Shown piece by piece: positions 34,101-44,323 of a stretch of 64,000 nt of DNA. The notes under the pieces are model-generated. The model was not told where the DNA came from and did not search any database. It was given only the letters and a program-made list of their open reading frames with translations. The stretch is taken from contig LATX02000185.1 in the NCBI GenBank assembly GCA_001466705.2, forward strand, positions 310,001-374,000. The letters are read 5' to 3'. The stretch is from Moniliophthora roreri (Eukaryota > Basidiomycota > Agaricomycetes > Agaricales > Marasmiaceae). The translations under genes were made by a program, and so were the position numbers. Within the stretch, counting starts at the first letter, position 1, and every line of letters starts with the position of its first letter.

Positions 34101-37100
34101 TGTGGCGGTTGAGCTCGACGTCTCCCCTGCCAATTCATATCTCTAGTGTAACTGTATCAGCCACGATGGAATGAAATTCTATGTGTATTCTGCTGGCGCT
34201 CTATACTGGAGAACAAATTGTCAAAAAATTAGCACTCCTAGACTCGGGAGCAGAAGGGAATTTTATTAGCTGAGTCATAGCTAGAAAGCTACGTCTTCCC
34301 TTAATCAAATTAGAAAAAAGGGTTAAAGTCCTCAATGTAGACGGAACTCTTAATACTTTGGCCTACATAACACACACGGCCCGAGTAACGTTCTTTATCA
34401 GAAATTGAAAAATGACAGAAGACCTCATGGTGTCTGGCTTAGGAGGTGAACAAATCATTCTCAGAATGCCATAGTTACGACATTATAATTCACAGATCAA
34501 TTGGAAACATGGGAAGATTGAAATTCCACCCCAAAGGAAACTTAATATCAAATGATTCAGAGGAATACTGGATCATACGCCCACAGAAATTCTCATATGA
34601 GCCAAAACTTCGGTTTCCCAAACCCTAGAACATAATCAAAAAACAGAGGAAAAGAAGCCCATAGAAAAACTGATCCCTGACTATCTCATAGAATATAAAC
34701 AACAATTCGAGAAACATGCATCAGAAAGGTTTCCCAAGTCAAGACCCTATGATCATGCTATTGATCTTAAACCTGGAATGGAAACTCTGAATTGCAAGGT
34801 GTACCCATTATCTCCAATAGAACAACAACTTCAGAACGAGTTCCTTACCGACAATCTCTGTAAAGGCTACATCCAACCTTCAAAATCACCAATGGCTTCA
34901 CCCTTCTTCTTTGTATCCAAAAAGGAAAAAGGGGCTTTCAGACCATGCCAGGACTACCGAGAACTCAACAAGGGAACGATCAAGAACACCTATTCCTTAC
35001 CACTCATATCCGACCTTATTGACAAACTCAAAGGAGCACAATACTTTACCAAATTGGACTTACGAAACAGCTACAACAATATTAGAATCAAGAACAGAGA
35101 TCAATGGAAAGCAGCTTTTAAAACAAACAAAGGACTCTTCGAACCAATGGTGATGTTCTTTGGGCTGTCCAATTCCCCAGCTATGTTTCAATCATTCATG
35201 GACGACGTCTTCGCTGATTATATCGAAGAAGGATGGATAGTCATCTATATGGACGATATTCTGATATTCTCCCTGGACCTGAAAACCCATCAGAAACGAA
35301 CCATCAAAGTTCTAGAACATCTTCGACTCCATAATTTATTTTTAAAACCCGAAAAATGCAGATTCGACGTCATGGAAATAGATTTCCTTGGTATAATCAT
35401 CAGGCCCAGATATATTGGAATGGACCCGGTAAAACTAGCAGGAATACGAGATTGGAAACCACCCACAACGGTCAGAGGAGTCCGATCATTCTTAGGATTT
35501 GGAAACTTCTATCGAAAATTCATTGGATGTTTCTCAGAACTTGCCAGACCACTTAACAACCTCACGAAAAAGGACACAAAATTTGAATGGACCAAGGAAT
35601 GCCAAGTAGCATTTGACACACTGAAATGGAAGTTCCTTTCCGAACCAGTGTTAATAATGCCAGATACTGAAAAACCCTTTTTGATAGAATGTGACGCATC
35701 AAAATGGGCCACAGGAGCAGTCCTCAGACAACAAGGAACAGATGGAGAATGGCATCCATGCGGCTACATTTCACATTCTCTCACACCAACAGAAAGGAAT
35801 TATGAAATTTACGACTGAGAACTCTTCAGCATCATCAGAGCTTTAGAATCTTGGTGACACTACCTTATGGGAGGAAAACACCCAATCACTATCCTATTGG
35901 ATCACAAAAACCTCATGTTCTTCAAAACAGCACAAAAATTGAACCGACAACAGGCCTGATGGAGTCTATTTTTATCCCAATTTGACCTTCAATTGATCCA
36001 CACTGCAGGTTTGAAAATGACGCAATTGGATGCCCTTTTCAGAAGACCAGACCATATCGACAACAACGAAAATGATAATGACAATGTCGTCATGTTACCA
36101 GATAAGTTCTTTTTAAGGGCCATGGACGTCAAATTACAAAATGATATAATAGAAAATCTAAAAGGAGAAACCTTATATGACGATGCAATGAGGACGATTC
36201 TGAAGGAAGGACTGCCGCCAATCAAATCAGCATTAGAAGACTGGACTGTTCGAGAAGGCCTTCTTTTCTACAAAAACCGGTGTTACGTGCCAAACAAAGG
36301 AAACCTCCGACAGGATATCGTAAAAACCATCCACGAGGCAAAAGGAATCAGACACCTGGGTCAATTCAATACACTAGAACAAGTATCCCGAGAATATTGG
36401 TGGCCCAGAATGGCTAAATTTGTGAAGATGTTCATAGACGGTTGTGCAAGATGTCAGGAAAGCAAAACTATCACTCATCCAACGAAAGTGCCATTATTAC
36501 CCATGGAAGGGGAAAAAGATGTGTTACCATTCTCAAAAATTACTATGGATTTAATCACAGACCTACCAGAATCTGGGGGATACAACTTGATCTTAGTCGT
36601 GGTGGACCACTCCTCTATGAAGGGGGTAATTTTCACACCATGCAACAAGACCATAGATGCCGAACAAACAGCAACATTACTCCTTAATAACATATACAAA
36701 TGATTTGGACTACCAAACAAGATCATCTCAGACAGAGACCCCTGGTTCGTAGCAAAGGTCTTCCAAGAATTAGGAAAACAATTGGAAGTGAAACACATGA
36801 TGAGTACCACATTCCATCCACAGACAGACAGAGAATCTGAAAGGGTCAACCAAGAACTAGAGGTTTTCCTTCGAATGTTCTGTTCCAGACAACAAGACAA
36901 ATGGACAGAATTCCTCCCCTTTGCCGAATTCGCACATAACAACAGAACACATTCCACAATAAAGAAATCCCCGTTCTACCTCATGATGGGATATAACCCT
37001 AGACCACTTCCCACGGCATTCACAAAAACTGCAATTCCGTCTGTGGAAACCAGACTATCGGAACTAAAGAAACTCTAAGAAGAAACATATTCCCTTATGG

Positions 37101-37780
37101 AGCTAGCAAGAAGGAGAATGGAAGGAGTCACTAAACATACCTTCACACCCTTTACAGTAGGACAGAAAGTTTGGTTAGAAGGAAAGAACCTCAACTTCGG
37201 ATACCCATTAAAGAACCTAGCACTAAAAAGAGAAGGTCCCTTCAAAATAGAAGCAGTACTGGGACCGGTGACATACAAATTGACCTTACCAGAACAATGG
37301 AAAGTTCATCCCATCTTCCATGCATCTCTCTTATCTCCATACAAACAAAATGAGGTCCACGGAAAGAACTTTCTAAAACCTCCACCTGATCTGATAGAAG
37401 GACAAGAAGAACACGAGATAGAAGTGATTATTGGACATTCCCTGAAAAGGAAACCTCAAAGGTTTTTAGTCTCATGGAAGGGATATCCCTCAGCGGAAAA
37501 CAAGTGGCTATGGGAAGAAGACTTTGAACACACTCAAGAGACTTTAGCAGACTATAAAAAGGCCAACAAAATCAGACAGATCCTCACCAAAGCCTCACAA
37601 TGTCTCAATTCTACACCTATGACAACCTTCACCCTACTGCTCCCCAGCTCCTCTACCTTCTCAATAACACCACTTATAGAGAAAGGATCATCCAAGCCAC
37701 CAGAAATGTCCCCCTCATTGATTATCTTATTGGCAACTACCAATTTGTCCAACAACAACATCAGCACTTCGACAGTCTGA
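34101..37780 (+). pseudogene. Retrotransposon pol (protease-RT-RNase H-integrase-chromodomain), disrupted
   Basis: One frame with domains in order. Protease: DSGAEGNFI at about 34241. Reverse transcriptase: from about 34780, with [13 protein letters not shown] and the YMDDIL active site near 35250. RNase [20 protein letters not shown] (about 35690). Integrase: HHCC finger ending CARCQESK (about 36450), then catalytic blocks DLITDLP, ISDRDPWF and the Glu in ESERVNQELE. Chromodomain at the C-terminus: RFLVSWKGYPSAENKWLWEE (about 37460-37520). In-frame stops: TGA at 34172, 34271, 34406, 34553, 34598, 35816, 35855, 35957 and 36701; TAG at 34472; TAA at 37076. Several of the TGA codons stand where related proteins carry Arg, consistent with CGA-to-TGA decay. 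Confidence 0.93.
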
Positions 37781-38097
37781 TGACTGCCACGAACCTCCAA
37801 CTTAACAGGATCACCATCAACATTGCGGTGTCGGGATTCATGATCCCTGGACAACTAACGGTACCCATGATTTGTGCACCCACCATCTTCCCCCCTCACC
37901 CTCCACCCCAACTAGATAACTCCACCGCCCCCAGAAGAGAGACATCTCCCACAGGTGGATTGGAATATCCTCCTAGACCTCCCATCAAGGCCTTTGAGGA
38001 CTATGAGTTCGTTGAGGACTCCAGACCCACATCAGCTCCACCGGTCCCCTTCAACCGTTTCGATACAAATGGATTCAATCGACCAGAACTGTCGTGA
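37600..38097 (+). CDS. Accessory ORF 3 of the retrotransposon (function unknown)
   Basis: 165 codons from ATG 37600, overlapping the end of pol by about 180 bp in another frame; stop TGA 38095-38097. The first half is Tyr/Asn/Gln-rich and may be helical (YLLNNTTYRERIIQATRNV, LIGNYQFVQQQHQHFD). The second half is Pro-rich (IFPPHPPPQLDN) with an acidic patch. No membrane segment, so not env-like. I do not recognise a family. The TGA is preceded by TC, so it too could be a decayed CGA. ORF 4 is in the same frame further on, and the two might once have been one protein or spliced together. Confidence 0.5.
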   Translation: MSQFYTYDNLHPTAPQLLYLLNNTTYRERIIQATRNVPLIDYLIGNYQFVQQQHQHFDSLMTATNLQLNRITINIAVSGFMIPGQLTVPMICAPTIFPPHPPPQLDNSTAPRRETSPTGGLEYPPRPPIKAFEDYEFVEDSRPTSAPPVPFNRFDTNGFNRPELS

Positions 38098-38102
38098 AAT
38101 AG

Positions 38103-38995
38103 TGTTTTTGCATCCTCGGACTTGTTTCGGCCTTTTTCTCATATTACTCTCACATGTTTCGTCTCTTGGTTTCGTCTCATATAAATTACCAACTCACATA
38201 CATATTTCATACATAAAATACAAAATCTACTATAAAAACTGTACTTATTCTTTACTGATAGACAATTGATCTGACTTCTCATAATCTCCCAAATCACCAA
38301 TTTATGACAAGAACCATCTCCGAGTCCCGAGCCCAGACCTTCCCCAAACCCCTCCCCTGCAACGAGAACCTCAGCGCCCCCAGAACCCGTCCCCGAAATA
38401 TCCGACTCTGAGTCCAATTTAGCCCCAAGGTCGAGGACATCCCCATCGCCACCAGAGCCCAACTCGACAGAACCCCTACCCCACCCCCTTGTATCCCTTA
38501 CACAATCCCCGCAAACGACGATCCAGAGAACACCTGGGCCACCTGAGACTGGGCTGCTCCAGAGGATCCTTGGGACACCTCCACCTGGACTCTTTGTCCA
38601 ACCACCCCCAAACAACCTGCTCCCCCCCGAAAACAATGCTGACAACGAAACAACCAAACCAGAAAACACACCGTCATCCTCTCCAACCAATCAGGTATCC
38701 ATGACCGATTTCCTAGATGCGATTGGTGCCATAAACGAGGTCACAATACACAGGACTGTTGAGACTACAAGTGCTTGGTTTGTCACACACTCCAACCTCA
38801 CCATCTCTCTGGCCATTGCCCACAATTATGACGCAGTGAGAGAATTTTTATTGCAAGGTCTGCCCGAAGTCATCCGTCTCTTGATGGCTTTGAGGATGAC
38901 TATGGTGATTCAGCCACCCTCTCCAACCTCACCGACGAGCCCCACTTCTACTGAAGAAGAAGAAGAACCCCCTGTCTACACTATCGTCTGCATTA
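38103..38995 (+). repeat. 893-bp direct repeat, copy 1 (likely assembly artefact)
   Basis: Appears identical to 38997-39889, with a constant offset of 894 and a single N (38996) between the copies. It contains a truncated duplicate of ORF 4. Confidence 0.9.
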
Positions 38996-38996
38996 N

Positions 38997-39889
38997 TGTT
39001 TTTGCATCCTCGGACTTGTTTCGGCCTTTTTCTCATATTACTCTCACATGTTTCGTCTCTTGGTTTCGTCTCATATAAATTACCAACTCACATACATATT
39101 TCATACATAAAATACAAAATCTACTATAAAAACTGTACTTATTCTTTACTGATAGACAATTGATCTGACTTCTCATAATCTCCCAAATCACCAATTTATG
39201 ACAAGAACCATCTCCGAGTCCCGAGCCCAGACCTTCCCCAAACCCCTCCCCTGCAACGAGAACCTCAGCGCCCCCAGAACCCGTCCCCGAAATATCCGAC
39301 TCTGAGTCCAATTTAGCCCCAAGGTCGAGGACATCCCCATCGCCACCAGAGCCCAACTCGACAGAACCCCTACCCCACCCCCTTGTATCCCTTACACAAT
39401 CCCCGCAAACGACGATCCAGAGAACACCTGGGCCACCTGAGACTGGGCTGCTCCAGAGGATCCTTGGGACACCTCCACCTGGACTCTTTGTCCAACCACC
39501 CCCAAACAACCTGCTCCCCCCCGAAAACAATGCTGACAACGAAACAACCAAACCAGAAAACACACCGTCATCCTCTCCAACCAATCAGGTATCCATGACC
39601 GATTTCCTAGATGCGATTGGTGCCATAAACGAGGTCACAATACACAGGACTGTTGAGACTACAAGTGCTTGGTTTGTCACACACTCCAACCTCACCATCT
39701 CTCTGGCCATTGCCCACAATTATGACGCAGTGAGAGAATTTTTATTGCAAGGTCTGCCCGAAGTCATCCGTCTCTTGATGGCTTTGAGGATGACTATGGT
39801 GATTCAGCCACCCTCTCCAACCTCACCGACGAGCCCCACTTCTACTGAAGAAGAAGAAGAACCCCCTGTCTACACTATCGTCTGCATTA
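38997..39889 (+). repeat. 893-bp direct repeat, copy 2
   Basis: Second copy, continuing without a break into the end of ORF 4 and the 3' LTR. This is the copy joined to the real right side of the element. Confidence 0.9.
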
Positions 39890-40014
39890 CCAATGATCAG
39901 GAGCCCATTACCGTAACCACTGAGGATGGAGAAGAGAGGTGGTTCATACCGGTAAGATATGTTAATGGGGCAACAGTCTTCAAAGCTGGAACTTCAAACG
40001 TAAACAGGGGCTAA
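39202..40014 (+). CDS. Accessory ORF 4 of the retrotransposon (function unknown)
   Basis: Open for 270 codons up to TAA at 40012-40014, which abuts the 3' LTR. First ATG is at 39595, but the open frame extends upstream to 39202 through a strongly Pro/Ser/Thr-rich stretch. The C-terminal part (MTDFLDAIGAINEVTIHRTV, then HSNLTISLAIAHNYDAVREF) looks folded and helical. It ends with an acidic run and ERWFIPVRYVNGATVFKAG. A second, truncated copy at 38308-39078 is interrupted by the N at 38996. No known domain recognised. Position after pol and before the LTR is where some plant and fungal chromoviruses carry extra genes. Confidence 0.5.
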   Translation, partial: QEPSPSPEPRPSPNPSPATRTSAPPEPVPEISDSESNLAPRSRTSPSPPEPNSTEPLPHPLVSLTQSPQTTIQRTPGPPETGLLQRILGTPPPGLFVQPPPNNLLPPENNADNETTKPENTPSSSPTNQVSMTDFLDAIGAINEVTIHRTVETTSAWFVTHSNLTISLAIAHNYDAVREFLLQGLPEVIRLLMALRMTMVIQPPSPTSPTSPTSTEEEEEPPVYTIVCITNDQEPITVTTEDGEERWFIPVRYVNGATVFKAGTSNVNRG

Positions 40015-40398
40015 TGTTACAATCACAAGGACTCCGAGGACTTATTGGGCATCTAATGTACTTTTATTCTCTCTTTCGTTTTCTTGCTTAGCGCCATAGT
40101 TCTTTTTCTTTACAAATCCTTCTGTATCCTTCTTTTTCTTAGTCAAGACTCACTTTGATTACTCATAGTAGCTATTTATATAGTTCTGAGTATTAGTCAT
40201 AGTTAGAAGTCTATATATAAATACATTTGACCAGTAGACAAGCTTCTTCAGCTTGACCTGGTTAAAGCTTATCAAAACCTTGTTCCTCACTCATTGATCT
40301 TCTATTCTAAGTCAAATCAGTTCAATCAATTGACTTCAGAAACCAACGACTGACTTCAAACTTGAACTTAGTGTTGACAGCAAAGGACTCACGTAACA
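40015..40398 (+). repeat. 3' LTR
   Basis: 384 bp, TGTTACAATCAC to CGTAACA, followed by the TTGAA target duplication. It is preceded by AAACAGGGGCTAA, a weak purine-rich tract that could serve as plus-strand primer. Confidence 0.95.
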
Positions 40399-40403
40399 TT
40401 GAA

Positions 40404-41000
40404 CATACGATGATAGATAATAGATAGCCGCTAGCGAAGGAGTTCTTCATCCCGTTGTGTTCCCCATTGTATGTAGTCCCAGAGCCCTTCAGGAAGTCTT
40501 TTCTGTATTTTGGTGCTGAATATGATATGGGAAAGTTCTCATAAACATCCTTTTTGCCCCAGGGTTCAGTCACATGCATCTCATAACAGAAAATCCTCAC
40601 CATCGTACGTTTGGGATCCTCGGAACGATGACATTTGCTGAGAAGTCCATTCAACATTCAACGTTCAACCCTCAACTTGCCAGGCTAATCAACAACCTTG
40701 TCACATCAATTGCATGCAAAGTAGTCTTAGTATGCATGCAATAAGTATGGCTTTTTTTCAATTCCTATGGTCACCACACAAGTTGTACCCTCCAGAAGAA
40801 ACAAGGCTGATGCTGTGGTACAAGCTTGAGAACAAGAAGGGAGTGGGAAAGAGAAAGAGAAAGGAAAGAATTTTGGATACAGGCCCTCAGCCTGCCTTCT
40901 GATGCTGTGCTAAGGTGTGACAAAATTCTGATTTTGAATTCCATTTTCTGCTAACCTCATGTGGGTTGGGACACAACTCATCTCCCACCAAATCTGACCC
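40404..41000. other. Non-coding flank of the retrotransposon
   Basis: About 600 bp between the 3' LTR and the right 25-bp arm; probably the interior of the element that received the insertion. No domain-bearing frame. Confidence 0.45.
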
Positions 41001-41025
41001 TGACTTGGGTTCCCGAGCGGGGCCT
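41001..41025 (-). repeat. 25-bp inverted repeat, right arm
   Basis: Reverse complement of 32127-32151 except one C/T difference. It abuts the inverted-repeat element at 41028. Confidence 0.7.
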
Positions 41026-41027
41026 CA

Positions 41028-41775
41028 CATCAGCAAATTGTGCAGTTAATGAGCATGGATGATAATCTATTTTGGTCTATATCATGTACAATAATAGACA
41101 AAAATGATTTTGGTCGATGATCATGGATGAGCATAGCAGAAAATGAGGGAAAATGATTTTGGTCAATGATCATGGAAGAAAATGGGAGAAAATGGGCGGA
41201 AATGATTTCGGTCACTGATCATGGGCGAAAATGGAAGAAAATGGATGATCATAAGACTCAATTTTTTTCTGCCTTCTAAAACACAGAGAGAGGGGTCTAT
41301 ATGGTAGAGAGGACTTATTGGTTAATGTTCTGACTGATAAAAACACTAGCCAAGGCCAGGGGGATGCAGGTTTTCCCTGAATTAGCTGGGGAGGCGAGGG
41401 GATATATTGTACTGTGTACACTAAAATGTTATATGGCACTTTGGTACAGTTGTTGTGGCCCGAGCTCCTGTGTTGGCTTACAAAGCAATGCTGGTGTCCC
41501 TGGTTCAATTCTGCCAGGTGGCAGTATACATTTTCTCTGTCCGGCCGACTCTCCTGAAAATGGGCGATCATGGGCAAAATGGATGATAATGGCGGAAATG
41601 GGTAATCATGGGCAAAATGAATGATCACCCATTCTGCCCATGATCTCCCATGATCACTAGGCGGGGTCTGTTTTCTGCCATTATCAAGGCCAAAATGGGT
41701 AACAATGTATTTTGCCCATGATCATCTATTTTGGTCATTTTCTGCCATGATCATTAGGTGTTCGATTTGCTGATG
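41028..41775. mobile_element. 748-bp non-autonomous inverted-repeat element
   Basis: Ends are exact inverted repeats CATCAGCAAAT / ATTTGCTGATG. The similarity continues imperfectly for about 28 bp (CAGCAAAT..G..CA..TAATGA). Both subterminal regions carry many short copies of GATCATGG / CCATGATC and AAAATGATTTTGGTC. No coding capacity. The centre (about 41480-41520) has a tRNA-like stretch with GGTTCAATTCTGCC resembling a pol III B box. No clear target duplication, so the superfamily is unassigned. Confidence 0.55.
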
Positions 41776-42346
41776 CAGGTCGAGCTGGTTTGGCAAATCA
41801 GTTGATACGATTTGTCAGCGCGATTTTGGGCTGTTTGAGGCGGAAAACCTATCTTTTTTCACTTGCCTTCAAGTTCCCAACTTTGTGGCTGTCGGCGATC
41901 TCGGACCACCAGGACCCGTTTGAAGTTCGGACATTTTCGGGGAGTCAGTCAAACGGGTTCCCCTGGCGCATTCCAGGGCCCTGTTTTACTAGTTTCGACA
42001 TTCGATGTACCACCGAGAGGCCTCGAAAGCAGGCTCGCATCAACGCATCAATCCGACACTGGTTCTTCGACTTTGAACGTCAGCACGGGTATGAAAGCGG
42101 CTTTGTAAAGGTAAGAAAACTGTGAAACGACTCAGTGCAATGTATTCTATTCAACATTCAGGTACCAATTTGCTGTTTCCTTCCTGCTATACGACTTATC
42201 AGACCTTTCAGGGAAAACATTCTTCTCGAATTCAAGGTATACAATCCGAGTCATATATAATACCCATGTCTGGACTCTCCATGGCATTTTTATCACCTAC
42301 AATTCACAGTAGCTGAGACAACAACTCCAGTCTTTTCTCTTTCAAC
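41776..42346. other. Promoter side of the gene at 42347
   Basis: No coding domain seen. A TATATAAT motif at about 42252 lies 95 bp upstream of the ATG. Confidence 0.45.
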
Positions 42347-43220
42347 ATGTCTACTCCTTCCCTCGTTCCCGCCTTGCCTCCTCAACACATTGCTATCGTC
42401 GAGAAGCTGGAACGACTGCGCCACCAAGGTGCCACATTTTTCAGCATCCCTGAGCCATTGCCAGAAGTTCTAGGATTTACTATGGCAATCTGTGGTCTTG
42501 CCATTAATATCAACAACAGTCACGGTCCAGCAAATGCAAGTAAATTTTGCCCTCGTTCATTCTGTCAACTCTGAGAGATTCATCCAAATGACCGTGCGCA
42601 GAAACTATCACAGCAGGTCTGCGAGATTGTGTATCTCGTGGCTTACGGCGTAGAGGACCACGTCCGAAACATCACTGACCCAGGTGACAGAACGCAATGT
42701 TCTCAAGCTATCAAAATGGGTAAGGGAAAAAACCTTCTAAAGTGAGCATTTTACACTTTAGGATCATGGATTTAATCCGATCTTTTACCGTCAAAGACTG
42801 CTCGAAGATATCAAAAAGTCCGTGCAACCTCGTTGCCTGGGCCGACTACGAGATTGTTTCACCATTGGTGACTACCCTCGCAAGCTTGATAAAGCAATTC
42901 AACTCTTAAGCGTGCGTCTGCACTGCAATGCATCAAGTTCTTAGGCTGAAAAGAATCAAATTTCTAGCCCTCTAACTCTCTTTCCGGACTCGGATGTGCC
43001 ATTCTATTGCGTCTCAGAGCCCAGCGTGTCCCTCTACAAGGGTCTCAAAACACGGTGGAGGTGAATATCAATGACACCTTGCTTAGAAGAATCATTGAAG
43101 GTCTGTTACGACGTGCCTTGTTGTACTTCTTCTAATATACTATGTTCAACAGCAAACGCACAACTTGAAGTTGGACCTAACAACGCCAACCTGAATCACC
43201 GCCCCGGTCCTGAATCCTGA
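42347..43220 (+). CDS. Uncharacterised protein, spliced, model incomplete
   Basis: ATG at 42347 opens a 64-codon exon: MSTPSLVPALPPQHIAIVEK, then LPEVLGFTMAICGLAINI. Later coding-like blocks are KLSQQVCEIVYLVAYGVEDH (42601 on), FYRQRLLEDIKKSVQPRC (about 42790) and a last part ending NANLNHRPGPES with TGA at 43218-43220. The first splice, as drawn from the best GT and AG, does not keep the frame preferred by the second exon. So either a splice site is misread or the gene is slightly damaged. No known domain. The stop lies five bases from the stop of the minus-strand gene that follows, a tail-to-tail pair. Confidence 0.4.
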
Positions 43221-43225
43221 CGATA

Positions 43226-44323
43226 CTAGGCCTCCATGGAAGATCCTACAATGCCACGGTCCTCAGTGTAAACGACGATGTTTATGTTGTTGTTTACAGT
43301 GTTTATATTGTATATGCTCGTGTTGTTTACGTTATTCTGGGTGTTGCCCTGGTTAGAAATGAGAGTTTGGCTGCCATAAGTTTCATCAAAAGATGTCGTA
43401 TCTTCTTCAAGTACGTTTTCTTGCGATTCCTGCACCGTGTCTGGTCCTCGCTCGAGGGGAGAATCAGGGGTTCCTGTGCGAACATATTGAGTTTCGTGTA
43501 TAGGTTAAGCATGAAAATGGCACGACAAGGACTGCGGACTGACGGTCGTCTGAGCTTGCAGTATTGCTGGTTTGTCTCTCCATTATCCTTTCTCTTGATG
43601 CCAAATGCTTGGACAAGATTCTCAGAACTGCTACTTGGTGACAGCATGCGCACTTACAGAGACTTGGGGACAGAATCGTTCGTCGACAATGATCTTGCGC
43701 ATGAATGCGCGATACTCCCTGATCTGCACCAAGTCAAGCATAAACCAAATGATAGCTTCTAGAGGGCCACGAGCAGTCAAATCCCTGGCGCAGAGATTAA
43801 TATAGTGGAGCTTCCTAGATGTGAAGTCAATGTCAGAACCGGAGGCTACGGAGAAAGAAGAACAAGTACTCCTGCAGTTCATTGGCCTCTCTATCAGAGA
43901 TAGGTAGAGTATCGTCGTGGGAGTTCTCTCCTGCTTGTATACGTTTGGCAGCCACGATAATGGTAAACACGGCCCCGCAAGACTCTAGCGCAAGCCCACG
44001 AAACTTCGCACCAACATAAGGATTCGACTGAACCTATATCAGAACTTCGTTCAGATAGCGGAGCCGGAAGAGAATTGTTGGCAGTACATTACCTCACATT
44101 GAGAATCATAGACGCTCAATGCCAGAAGGGCTAATGTCTGCAGTCGACGATTGAGACTTCTACTGGCGTCATCCAATTCTCTATATATGACCTGCATATC
44201 GGTATTGTGTGGTGGCATTTGGGTTGCAATCAGGATGCTGGTAATGGATGAGATGATCCCCGGCGTACGCGACGTTGCATAGTCTGGGGAAGGATTAGGA
44301 AAGAACGCGAGCCTGACATTCAA
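43226..44323 (-). CDS. Uncharacterised protein with Asn-rich C-terminal tail (5' end unresolved)
   Basis: Five consecutive exons join cleanly on the minus strand. The first is LAFFPNPSPDYATSRTPGI with RELDDASRSLNRRLQTLALL (to about 44090). Then VQSNPYVGAKFRGLALESCG with ISDREANELQE (to about 43886), KLHYINLCARDLTARGPLEA with VDERFCPQVS, HLASRERIMERQTSNTASSD, and finally TPDSPLERGPDTVQESQENV. The tail contains NNVNNTSIYNINTVNNNINI and ends VGSSMEA with TAG at 43228-43226. Each of the four introns is about 53-70 nt with matching phase, so this is a real gene. Upstream exons probably extend towards 45430 but I could not order them. No catalytic motif. The Asn-rich, alternating polar/aliphatic tail resembles prion-like or linker segments, which is inference only. 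Confidence 0.6.

Larger units (their letters stand above)
32253..40403 (+). mobile_element. Full-length Ty3/gypsy chromovirus (LTR retrotransposon), decayed
   Basis: Two LTRs (32258-32640 and 40015-40398) are flanked by a perfect 5-bp target duplication, TTGAA (32253-32257 and 40399-40403). Each LTR begins TGTTA and ends TAACA. Between them are gag with a CCHC knuckle, then protease, reverse transcriptase, RNase H, integrase and a C-terminal chromodomain, the order and end domain of chromoviruses. Two further ORFs follow pol. Coding capacity is destroyed by at least 14 in-frame stops and one frameshift. The apparent length of 8141 bp includes an 893-bp direct repeat around an N at 38996, probably an assembly error; about 7.25 kb is more likely. 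Confidence 0.95.

Noticed and set aside
38139..38690. 183-codon minus-strand open frame, repeated at 39033-39584
   Set aside because: It is antisense to the Pro-rich ORF 4 of the retrotransposon and is duplicated only because of the artefactual repeat; Gly-rich composition follows from the complement of proline codons.
38103..39889. 893-bp tandem duplication as a real biological feature of the retrotransposon
   Set aside because: Apparently perfect identity and a single N at the junction point to unmerged contig ends.
40002..40014. Strong polypurine tract before the 3' LTR
   Set aside because: AAACAGGGGCTAA is only partly purine; mentioned with the LTR but not called separately.
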